Part shown: positions 1-10,289 of the stretch, in pieces
How positions within the stretch are numbered: position 1 is the first letter of the stretch
How the letters are laid out: each line of letters starts with the position of its first letter
Assembly (NCBI GenBank): GCA_035610365.1
Contig: CM069435.1
Location: 92,909,389-92,973,388 of the forward strand
Reading direction: 5' to 3'
Source of the DNA: Aquatica leii
Taxonomy: Eukaryota; Arthropoda; Insecta; Coleoptera; Lampyridae
DNA: 64,000 nucleotides
Notes under the pieces: generated by a model
Seen by the model: the letters and a program-made list of their open reading frames with translations, nothing else
Told to the model about the DNA's origin: nothing
Databases searched by the model: none
Program-made: the position numbers and the translations under genes

Positions 1-239
1 AACTAAACTAGACGTGAAAAAACTCGTCTTTTACTAGAAAACAAAAAAATAAGATAATAATAAAACTATAAAAACTTAAGCTTTCGTGGTTGTTATGTTC
101 ATGATTATCAGCGAGTTTCGGCTTAGACCACGTCGTAGTTAAACACCCAGACTTGGGCTTCGTCCTGGTCTCTTCTTGAGAGCCAAAACAAGAAGTAAAA
201 CTTGGCCTCTGCCGTATTGTTATTCGTGAACCCAAACAA

Positions 240-280
240 ACTGACGTTTCGCAAGACATTGCAGCTTGCATCTTCAGAGT
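240..280 (-). ncRNA. Hammerhead-ribozyme-like motif, minimal PLE type
   Basis: Read on the minus strand: core CTGAAGA (complement of 271-277) fits the hammerhead consensus CUGANGA. Stem II pairs GCAAG (265-269) with CTTGC (251-255) around a 9-nt loop, with one bulged T at 270. GAAA follows (247-250), then the self-complementary ACGT (244-247) and the expected cleavage-site C (243). Stem I is three Watson-Crick pairs (278-280 with 240-242). Stem III is only the palindrome ACGT with no loop. This is the arrangement described for small PLE-associated hammerheads that cleave as dimers. Activity is inferred. Confidence 0.6.
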
Positions 281-350
281 GGTAAATGCCACTGAAGAAA
301 AAAGTGTAAGAAAAAAGTGTAAGTCACTCTTTCCTTTAGTGCCATTTACC

Positions 351-391
351 GCTCTGAAGATGCAAGCTGCAATGTCTTGCGAAACGTCAGT
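351..391 (+). ncRNA. Hammerhead-ribozyme-like motif, second copy
   Basis: Plus-strand partner of the motif at 240-280. Core CTGAAGA at 354-360, stem II GCAAG/CTTGC (362-366 with 376-380), GAAA 381-384, palindromic ACGT 384-387 and cleavage C at 388. Stem I is 351-353 with 389-391, including one G-U pair. All core positions match the hammerhead consensus. The opposite orientation to the first copy means a single transcript of the palindrome would carry one motif in sense and one in antisense. Confidence 0.6.
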
Positions 392-823
392 TTGTTTGGG
401 TTCACAAACGACAATACGACAAAGGCCAAGTTGTTTTGCCTCTCAAAAAGAGACTAGGACCAAACCTAAGTCTGGGTGTTTAACTATGACGTGGTCTAAG
501 CCAAAAGTCGCTTATAATCAATAATAAAACTATAATATTTACGATTGAAATTAAATGAGACCACCACAAGGAAGAGAGCAAGTGATGATTACCTTTTTCT
601 CGGTAAACCAAATAAAAGCACTCGCAAGAAAACTAAAAAAACAGCAATTCAACAGAAGCAGCACATGTGCTTCTGTGACACTTATTTGGCTTGATTAGTT
701 AGAGAAAATTCCACATGAGCAAAAAGAAATAAACAAAACAATGCTAACTTTGCAGCAAAAAAATACAAAAAATCAAAACAAAGAAATATCAGCTGACATG
801 ACTAAAGTCACTAAGAACCTGGC

Positions 824-2440
824 TTGAAAAAAGTAAGCAAAACATTTTATGTGCCCAGATTGATTCTTCAAAGACTGACAGAAGCAAAATACGACAGTTT
901 TGTGGAAGCTTCGCGAACAAAAGTTGAAAGACTCACTGTTTTAAATGAAGCACTAGAAAATAAGTTAGTTAAATACTGTCTTGCTATGGAGGCGTTTTTT
1001 GAACTAACGCATGCAGACCTGCAAAGAATGGCTTTTCAGCTGGCCTTAAGAAACAATTTTAAGCATCTTTTGGTGACGATATGGCTGGAAGAAAGTGTCA
1101 GTTTGTTTTTTAAACGTCACCAAGTACAGCTCTCCGAAAGAAAGCTTACCGGAACATCATATTCCAGAGCGCTGGGGTTTACCAAAGAAAACGTGGAAGT
1201 TTTCTTGAACTATTCTATGGGCTTCTACGGGAAAGGAAAATATACTCCGAGTAGAATATTCAACGTCGACGAGAGTGGGATCTCAATTGTGCCGTCAAAA
1301 CTGGTAAAAATAATTGGTCTCTGAGGTAAAAGGCAAATAGTTTCTTTGACATTTGCTAAGCGTGGATCATTAATTATAATTGTTGTATGCATAAATGCTG
1401 CAGGACCATTTGTTCCTCCTTTTGTGATCTTTCTTAGAAAAAATGTTAATGTCCAACTGCAGAAAGGAACTCTACTCGGAACAATTTTTATCATCCTTCA
1501 GACTAGATCCAGACCAACACATTCACCCAGTGGTTCTAATACTCCGTACAGTTTGTTAAGTTCATCAAGGATAAACTAATGTTGCTACTTTTGGATAATC
1601 ATTACAGCCACACACAAAACATCGATTTAATCAAGTTGGCCAGAAGAAACCATATCACCATCCTCTCGCCTCTACCTCATTCTTCGCATAAGATGTAGCC
1701 TCTCGACTGAACATTTACGGGTTGTCTTAAAGTACATTGCAAAAAGAGATCAGACAGTTGAGTTGTTTGGAAAAGCATACATTAACTGTTAAACTGCTCA
1801 AATTTCATCAATGGCTTTGGAATAACTGGCACCTATCCTTTAGATAGAAACAAATTCATCGACAATGAATTTATTGAAGAGGCTAGCAAGATGCAAAGAG
1901 ATACCAGGATTTTAAGCCAACGTAGGAATGATAACCAGGATATTTGTGAATCACCTATTCCATCGACGTCTGCCTGTGGACAAAATCAGAAAAGATTCTT
2001 TCTGCCACTCCAGAATCCACACAAAGGCCTGCAAATTTTAAATCATAACTTCTTTGCCATATAAGGCTGACTTGGAGCAGTTTATTGAAACCAGAGCAAG
2101 CAACCCACTTACCAATCAGTCTTAAACAAGTCGAAAACGTGGTCATGGATCAAAAACAAAATCTGTTTAAAGGACAATTTTAAGGAGTACAAAGCAAGAT
2201 GAGGGATCCAAAAAACGCCTCAAGCAAGCTGAGGTAACATCGAGCAATGAAGAAGACACTGGTGAAATTTCTTCAGGCGAATCTGAATTAGAACTTCCTC
2301 TGGGGAAGTCGGCAGCTAGTGATGACGCGGAGTATATTTTCTGCTGTGTAAACTTTTTAGAAAACACAAAGAGAGAGCACTGTGTAATGTGTTTGATGTG
2401 CTCTATGACAAACACTTACATATGTGACTTCTGTCGATAA
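824..2440 (+). pseudogene. Decayed pogo/Tigger-like (DDE_1) transposase
   Basis: The first 166 codons (824-1324) resemble the CENP-B-type DNA-binding region and the start of the DDE_1 catalytic domain of pogo/Tigger/Jerky-like transposases: ...TFYVPR..., LTHADLQRMAFQLA, then NVDESG with the first catalytic Asp at 1268. The frame shifts at 1324. It resumes as KRQIVSLTFAKRGSL and VPPFVIFLRK, then LLLLDNHYSH (second Asp at 1594) and PLD (third Asp at 1705). In this frame 36 residues separate the last two Asp. A C-terminal tail at 2200-2440 (EDTGEISSGESELE, then a Cys-rich end) matches the usual C-terminal zinc-binding tail of insect family members. Several stops and frameshifts make it non-functional. 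It sits inside a unit of the surrounding tandem repeat, so it inserted after the array formed. Confidence 0.8.
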
Positions 2441-2690
2441 ATTAAAATAAAACAATGTTTTGTTTCCGTTCACTTTTTGATTTTTTTTAGTATTTAGGTA
2501 GGGGGTCCACTATAGGAGCTCTTTTTCTAAAATCTGAAAAATGCATGTTCTAAGTTTTTTCCAAATTTCTAAAAAACAAGTCTCATATGTTGAATCTTCA
2601 AATTTTTTGGACGTCAAAAAGCAAATGGTGGCCGACTTAGGCGACTTTTTTCTACTATTACACAAGGAAAACTCAACAAAATGGATTTGT
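2441..2690. other. 3' non-coding part of the pogo-like element
   Basis: AT-rich sequence with T-runs between the end of the transposase remnant and the point near 2690 where the flanking tandem repeat resumes. I could not define terminal inverted repeats, so the element's ends are uncertain. Confidence 0.35.
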
Positions 2691-5600
2691 AGAATAAGTT
2701 AAAAAAAACAACTTTAAAAAAAACCAAATGCTTTGTAAAAACACAAAAAATGTCTACAAAACCGATAATGTGTTCAAATAGAATAAATCAAAACAAAAAT
2801 ACGTGTTTAAACAAAAACCAAATGTATTAGTCAAAGCTTGCTTGACTTAAATTAGCTAGAAAACAAAAAAACACAACATGTTGTGAGTGTTTGCTAATTA
2901 AAATTCATATAGTTTATTTTATTTTATGTCTAAATAGTTAGGTTAGATTGCTTTGTGTTTTTAGATTAAGTTAGTTAAGAAAACAAAAAAAATTTAAACA
3001 AAAATACCTTTCAGACAAATCAGTTTAGACAAAAATACACAAATTCTAAAGACGAGATATGCTTGATCCGATTTGTACTTGTATTATGCTTTAAACCGTT
3101 GAAGCTTAACCTAGGTTGTTAATTTTATAATTCTTCAACTAATACGAAATTTTACAATTTTGTTTTAACTTATTTGTGTTTCTGGACTAAGTTAACTAAA
3201 AAGTAACTAAAGCATTTATGATTGAAATCAAATTAGACTACTACTGAAGAGAGCAAGTAATAAGCATATCATTTTCTTGGTAAAACAAGTAAACTTAGTC
3301 GCAAGAAAACTAAAAAAACAGCATCTGACTTAACAAAAGCAGTACTTCTGAGACACTCTTAAGTTTCTTTAACCAAAAATACTACATGAAAGAAGAAGAA
3401 AGAAAAAAGATGATGGTTTGGTAGCATAAATATGCAAAAAATAACAAAACAAACCATTAAATTCATTAGAAATGACAAAAAAGAATAAACCTAAAGTATG
3501 GAGCTATAGAATATTTTTTAACACTATTTTACTGTATTCAAAAAAGAAGAAACAAGACTGCAAGGAAGAACAAGAACAAAGCTTAAGATAGAAAAAAACT
3601 ATTTTCTCCAAAAGTGTTGTAAAAAATTATGGTTGAAACTCAAAAATACTAAGATACAGTTAATAAAAAATACTGAACGTGAAGACAAAAAAAATCGATA
3701 ATATATTTAGGTAGAATAAATTTAAAAAAACAAAAATACGTATTTAAAAGTTTAAACAAAAACCAAATGTATTAGTAAAAGCTTGCTTGACTTAGGTTAA
3801 CTAAAAAACAAAAAACAGCACAAGTAATATTAAAATAAAAATTAATACATTATAAAGAAAACTTAACAAACAATTTTAATTTTGTGATTGTTTATTAATT
3901 AAAATTAATATAGTAACTTGTGTTCTTAGATTAGGTTAGTTAAGAAAACAAAAAAGTTTTAAAACAAAAACATCTCTCAGACAACGCTTGCTTGAGTTAC
4001 ATTAGTTAAAAAACAATTAGAAATTAGTTTAGAAAAAAAACACAAATTTAAAGACGAGATTTGTTTGATCCGACTTTTACTTGTACTTTAAACTTTAAAC
4101 CGTCTAAGGTTAACCTAGGTTGTTAATTTTATAATTTTTCTGCTAATGCAGTTTTTTTTAATTTTTTGTTTGAACTTGTGTTTCTGGGTTAGCTAAAAAG
4201 TAAGTAACTACAGCATTTAAATCAAATTAGACTACCACTAAACCATTTTTTTTCTCGATGAAACAAGTAAAATTAGTCGCAAAAAAAACTAAAAAAAAAC
4301 AGCAGCTGACTCACATAAGTGGTACTCCTGGGACGCTCTTAACTAGCTTTAGAAAAAAATACCACATGGTTAAAAAGAAATAAGAAAGGCGATGGTTTTG
4401 TAGCAAAATTATCAAAAAAACAAGTTAATTCATTAGGAATGACAAAAAATGAATAAACCTGAAATATGGAGTTATGGAATATTTTCTAACACTATTTCAC
4501 CGTACTCAAAAGCTACGGACTGCAAAAAATCAAAAAAGAAAAAACATGGAAGAACAAAAATAGAGCTTAAAATAGAAAAACAACATTTTCTACAAAAATG
4601 TAGTAAATGTAATGGTTTTTACAGTTACTAGGATACGTTTATTGAAAAATACTATTAAACAAAAAAAACAAAACGCGAAGACACAAAAAAGCTCTACAAA
4701 ACCGATAACGTATTTAGTTAAAATAAGTTTAAAAAAAAAACAAAAATACGTGTATAAATTTAAACAAAACCTAAATGTATTAATCAAACCTTGCTTGACT
4801 TAGATTAGCTAAAAAACAAAAAAACACAACTAAGATTAAAATAAAAACTAAGACATTACAAAGAAAACTGAACAAAGATTATTAATTTCGTGATTGTTTA
4901 TTAATTAAAATTAATATAGTAACTTTAGGTTATATCTAAATAGTTAGGTTAGACTGCTTTGTGTTCTTAGATTAAATTAATTAACAAAACAAAAACATTT
5001 CTCACACAACGCTTGCTTGAATCTTAAAGACAAAATTTGCTTAATCGGACTTTTTATTTGTATTGCACTTTTAACCGTCAAAGCGTAACCTAGGTTCTTA
5101 ATTTTATAATATTTCTATTAATGCAGATTTTTAAAAATTTATTTTAACTTATTTGTATTGTTGGACTAAGTTAGCTAAAAATAAATACTAAAAATTAATT
5201 TAAAATAAAAACCAGACAATTAAGACAAAGCTGATTTGACTTACGTTAGCCAGAAAATACAAAATATAAACAGATTTAAATCAAAGCCAAAACGCTGGCT
5301 TATGTTAACCAAAAAATAAAAAAGCACAAAACAATTTAAAATAAAAATCAAACATTTAGGCCAAAGTTTGTTTCACTTAGGATTCTTAAAATACAAAACT
5401 GTGTAAGTAAATTTTTAGAATGTTAGAAAGTTAGATGTTTTTTTATTCTTAGATTAGTTTAGCTCAAAAACAACAAAAAGTACAAATAGAATTAAAATAA
5501 AGACCAAACGTTTAAGTTTGTTTAACTTAAGTTAGTTAGAAGACAAAAATGAGCAAGTAGATTTAAGTAAGTCTAGAACCTTAGATATGATGTTTTATAT

Positions 5601-6020
5601 TTGACAAACTACCATTAACAGATTTAAAATAAAAACATTAAACTTAAAAAAAAAATACTTAGGATAGATTGCCTTGTAATCCAAAAAAATATTTGAAAAA
5701 CATAAAGGTACAAAAAGATTTAATATCGAAACAAAAGTTGTTAAACAAAGCTGTCTGATTTATCTTAGTCAAAAAACTATCACATTCTAGTAAAAACGTA
5801 GCTAATATACTATTTTTTATGCGTACAAATTAAACAGTTAAATCTTAACCTAGGTTTTTAATTTTGTAATTATTTAATTAAAAGTTACAAAAAATTGTTA
5901 AAGCCAACTTATTATATTAATTTGATTTTATTAAATAGTTTAAGTCCGATTAGGTTTTAAAGTTACGTTAACAAAAAATCAAAGCTAAACGTTTAAGTTA
6001 AAGCTTGACCGATAATACTG

Positions 6021-7569
6021 TTTTTTATTTTTTTTGGTAATTTTTTAACGCAGTGCATTCATTATGCTAATTTTAAAAGTTAAATAGGTGTTAAGCGACT
6101 CTAACTAAAAAACATAGAGGATTATTGTTAACGTTTACAAAAAAATGTGTACCTACATATTTTAAACCTTAGGTTAACCTAATCAAAAATTTTTAAAATC
6201 GTTGTGTATCATGGTCTACTATTTCAAACTTAATGTAAGTTTTGTAGTCACTTAACTATGAAAGTGACACATTTTACTTTATTCCTAAAAATTGACCAGT
6301 GCATTATTGATTTAAGTCAGTTAACTTAATCTAAATTTATCGTTTGCTTACAATAGATTTTTATTTCACTTCCGTTACTGGGCTTATTTCAATGGGTATT
6401 AAATTAACAGTAAAAAATTTTTAAAAAATGGAATAAAGCAGTTCGCACGGTGACATATAGTAGAAAAAATTCACAAGCGTCATCATCGGCATTATTTATT
6501 TGCAGACTTTCCCGAAATTTAAATTTGGAATTTTCACACGAAACAAAGGCTCGCGTACGTCGGGAAAAAACCTAACGATTATCACCGTTGGAAATAAATG
6601 AACGGATCTGCATTGTGATCGGCGTTAATGGCTAACAGTTGTCCAATACTTAACATTTGGAGATTTCGTGTAGAGATAACGTAACGGACAGATCGACACG
6701 TAGATTAATTTCGAAACATATACACTACAAAAAAATTCTCTTTAGCATATTTATGAATATACAATTACTGTAGAAATAACAGCACGTAACACCCGGTGTT
6801 CGAAAAGGTAATCCGAGTAAGTGGCGGAAGGAGGAGAAGATGAAGAAGAGAATTTCGATAATTGGGAAAATTGAAAATTAATGGATTACCAAAGCAACAG
6901 GTATTAGCCCAAAGCCGGCCTAATTAATTGATTCCATTCACTTCGGTACCGACTGGTTTTTATTGAGTATTGGAATTCGTTTCGAAATTTTAATCAACTG
7001 CAATTTGCGAATTAATTTTTTACGTCATCGACGATTACCCACTCCGGTGAATCGTTTAATAGCGTTTGAATTTAAGAAAAACGCGTTTCTCGCTCTTTAT
7101 GTGTAGAATTTAACGTGTACGACTGAAACAACTAAAACGAAACGATATTTAAGAATCTTACGGAAAATAACATAAAATAAATAGAAAGAAAAACAAACTG
7201 CGTAAATTCCAAAAACTAAAATTAAATCTTAAAAAAATAGGTTACACAAATCAAAATTTATTTAATAAATCCTAACCTAGGTTTACATACCACATTGACA
7301 CTGTAAACTATTACATAGCCAACTAAATTACAAATTGAAGCAAATCGACGTATACTGCATAAAGTTCTTAAATTTAATTAGGTTAAACTTAGTTATTACA
7401 CGGCTCCAAATGTAGATTGGATAACGTCTTATTTAGGTTATGAAATTTATAGATAAGCTAAGTTAAAAATTGTGATCAAATTTACGTCGTTAACTTTAAA
7501 TTAGATTACTATCTTAGGTTAAATTGAAAAAAACTTTAAGTTAAAAAAGTATCTACCAAGTTTTAGTTA
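6021..7569. other. Intergenic; slightly GC-richer pocket at 6430-7130, no gene seen
   Basis: 6430-7130 has more CpG and a more mixed base composition than the flanking AT-rich repeats and looks single-copy. No frame of meaningful length or recognisable domain is present. 7130-7570 is AT-rich with scattered ttaggtta-like words. Confidence 0.4.
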
Positions 7570-8110
7570 ATTATGATTTTTTAGTACGTTTTCTACAATA
7601 ACTTATAAAAATATATTTTATTTAACAAAATCTAAGTCAATTAACTATAGTCAACATCATGTTGATTTTAACAACATTTTTTGTCAACTTTTTTAGATAA
7701 TGTAACTAAAGTATACGTTTCTTAAACATACTTTATCGAAAAACGTATTTTATGTGACAAAATCGAAGTGCGCGTAAAGTGAACTAACCTAAAATAGCGC
7801 CATGTTGATTCATGTCAAGTTTATACACGTTTTGTAAATTTTTGGTTTTTGTTTAATTATTTGTAAGGTAACGTAACTAGAATCTACGTTTTTTGAACTA
7901 ACTCAACCTAAAAATGTATTTTATTTAACAAAATCTAAGTGAGCGTGACCAACTAACCTAAAATAGCGCCATGTTGATTCATCATTATCAATTTTTTGTA
8001 CCAATTTTTATTAATTTGTTTAGTTATATATTTTTTTAAATAACGTTACTAAATCCTAAAAATGTATTTTGTTTGACAAAATCCAAGTGTGTATTGACAA
8101 TCTGTATAAG
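7570..8110. repeat. Short tandem repeat, period about 169 bp
   Basis: The block aacctaaaatagcgcc followed by atgttgattc occurs at 7786-7811 and 7955-7980, exactly 169 apart. A more diverged copy with atgttgattt lies at 7659-7668, and a partial copy (atgtattttgtttgacaaaatc) at 8061-8090. Units also share gtaacgtaactaga-like and tattttatttaacaaaatc segments. Roughly three and a half imperfect units; no coding potential. Confidence 0.7.
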
Positions 8111-10289
8111 ATCTTAGGTTGTGCTTTAGACGATTTTTTGATTTTCTGCATCAGATTTATTGTACCAAAACGATGAAACGTTAAAGTAAGTGAGTATTGA
8201 ATGCAGGTAGCCACAAGAAGAAGAAAATCAACGTATAATAAAGGTAAGATTAGAAGTTTGGTTCGTTGGTTTCTTTTTTTTTTCATAGCAGCTTTAATTA
8301 AGGAAGATTAGTTGCGCTTTATTAGAGTAACAGACTCATTACACCGTGAACATTGTATGAAATGATTAAAACATAACAAAAATCATTGAACTTGTATAGC
8401 ATGTGAGAACGTTCGTCGTAAACACGGCGGCCATAAAAATAATTACAGAAATAGCATAAGCATTATCTCGTCCGTTATCGGCAATTTTAACGCTCGGTTC
8501 GAAACAATATCTGAATAAATTAATAAATTACGCATTAATTACATTTAACAACTGACATACACTTTTAAAATCAATTGCATCGTAATTACGAGTTGGCGAA
8601 CGAGTGTAGAAACGCAGCTGAGCCTCGTCCATCTTCTTCTATCCAAGTCTTGGCACGTCTAAGATGGAGAAACAACGCCGAATTGAAGTATATCGGAAGC
8701 GCATTCAACCATACCGGATATGACTGGTACAGTCATAAAGTCATGGTTCTATGGGCATCGAGCCGGTCAGTGGGTTATTCGTCTGGAAACGTTTTAATTA
8801 CGGGCACGAATTTGTTGCGTCGCACGCTTGATTGTAGCGTTAATAAAAATGTTAGACAAAGTATCGTAGTTGGCCGCATCCGAAAAGCACCCTTGACCTC
8901 ATCGCAAAAGAAGAAAAATTTTAATTGTTTGAACTTAATTTATTTAGAATCGCACAATTACTGGTAGTAAGTGCTAGTGTAGAATATTTCGCAAAGGCGG
9001 GCGCCCCCGGTGCGGCAGTTTCCACAAGAGGGTAAAGTTGTCGTCCAAGCGGAAAATGCACGGCCGCCTAAGCCACAATTAGTAATGTCCGTCTAATGAC
9101 TGGGCGAGCAGAGAATAATTTGCATATGAGAAAAGGAATGCTTATGTTGGTAATTCCTATTTTAAAATCCACTAATGAATTTAGTTGTAGACGTTATTAT
9201 ATTTTCCTTTTCGCATATGCGGAATTATTTAATTATTATTACAAACATTTCTTGTGCACCGAGTATGAAATATTAAAAAGATGTAATTACGAACCTGAAT
9301 GTGTTTCTCGCTTTGCGCTTTAAAGGAAAATTTTACTACAATATTTAATTACTTTATTTGCGGCCGTATTGTGTAATCGACGTTTTTGTTTTTTCCACCT
9401 TGGGTAAACATTCTAAAGAACGTGAGATCGAAGGCGTCCACGCTCCGCTTCACTTTTCTCTAACACGCACTAGATTACCTTTACTAACTACCATGTATTT
9501 TTAACGCTATTCGAATGTAAAAGCAAATTCAAATTTAAAATCAAACGAAAATCAAAATTAATTTTGTTTGAGCAGATTAGACTTGAATTCAAATTTGGAT
9601 TCAAATTTAAAACAAGTCTTTAAGCAAAACAAGTTATTGTTAAGTTTTGCTTGTTATTTGTTAAAATCAAATTAATATCTAAAATTTCATAATGCTTAAT
9701 TTTGTAAAAATTATGATTGAGTTAAAATTTGGATAGAAGCTTTTAAGTCAGTTTTCACAAATTATTTATATAAAAATGAGTTCTACTATGTTTGTTTTAA
9801 ACATATCGACTTGAGTCCTAATTTGGAACCACTAAAACCACTTTAAATGGTCCAATCATCGGAGAGGTTCTTGGTAGTTAAACTGGCAACTAAGTCACAA
9901 TGGTACATTTTTGACTTTAAAAACAGATCGAAATTTGAAAAATATTTGTTTACGTTTATATAATTTTGTTCTGAACATATTAGCAATAGCTATTTGGTTC
10001 CTTTAAATTTTAACTTTTTACTGACAATGACAATGAATATTTAGATTCAAATGCTTAATCAGTTCAAACAAACTTTGCAAACTGATAATTGCCGATTCCT
10101 ATATAGCTAATTCCTATAGTTGCTTCAATTACTTTAGAACCGATAATTTTAACTTTCAAATTGCTATTTTTCGATTTAAATTCAAAGTCTAAAATGTTGG
10201 GTTTCTACGTAAAAATCAATAACGAAAATTATGTATTGACAAGAACATTAAATAGAAATTTTAATGCTTTTTAGTTTAAGTTGACTGTT
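8111..10289. other. Intergenic; GC-richer pocket at 8400-9120, no gene seen
   Basis: 8400-9120 includes gcgggcgcccccggtgcgg at 8998-9016 and many CpGs. The longest open frame here (8575-8967, plus) begins with TTG, has no internal ATG until well inside, and shows no recognisable domain, so I do not call a gene. 9500-9650 holds short repeats of ttcaaatttaaa that resemble pieces of the satellite downstream. Confidence 0.4.

Larger units (their letters stand above)
60..535. repeat. Inverted pair of Penelope-like element terminal fragments
   Basis: Two copies of one sequence face away from each other. The minus-strand arm runs from about 290 down to 60 and the plus-strand arm from about 333 to 525, around a centre near 290-335. 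The arms can be followed over roughly 190 bp with scattered substitutions. A third, more diverged copy lies on the minus strand at 44228-44480. Each copy contains a hammerhead-like core near the centre-proximal end, which is the hallmark of Penelope-like element (PLE) termini. Open frames across the arms are short and start in the repeat, so I do not call them genes. Assignment to PLE rests on the ribozyme-like core, not on an adjoining reverse transcriptase. Confidence 0.6.
530..6020. repeat. Tandem array of about 1 kb AT-rich units, first copy split by a transposon
   Basis: A marker, aacctaggtt followed by taattttataat, recurs at about 3109, 4113, 5088 and 5848, giving spacings near 1004, 975 and 760. 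A second marker, gcttgcttgactta, recurs at about 2836, 3780 and 4790. A third block (aaattagactac-type sequence, then gcaagaaaactaaaaaaacagca) occurs at about 550-650, 3215-3325 and 4205-4300. The first unit is split: its left part is at 530-800 and its right part resumes near 2690, with a pogo-like transposon between. 5180-6020 is a more decayed, shortened unit built of shorter sub-repeats. No coding potential. Confidence 0.7.

Noticed and set aside
8..524. Open frames across the palindrome arms (94 and 81 codons)
   Set aside because: They are similar to each other only because the DNA is an inverted repeat; no domain, and the third copy is equally non-coding.
8575..8967. 130-codon plus-strand frame
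   Set aside because: Begins with TTG rather than ATG, has no recognisable domain, and lies in a CpG-bearing pocket where frames of this length arise easily.
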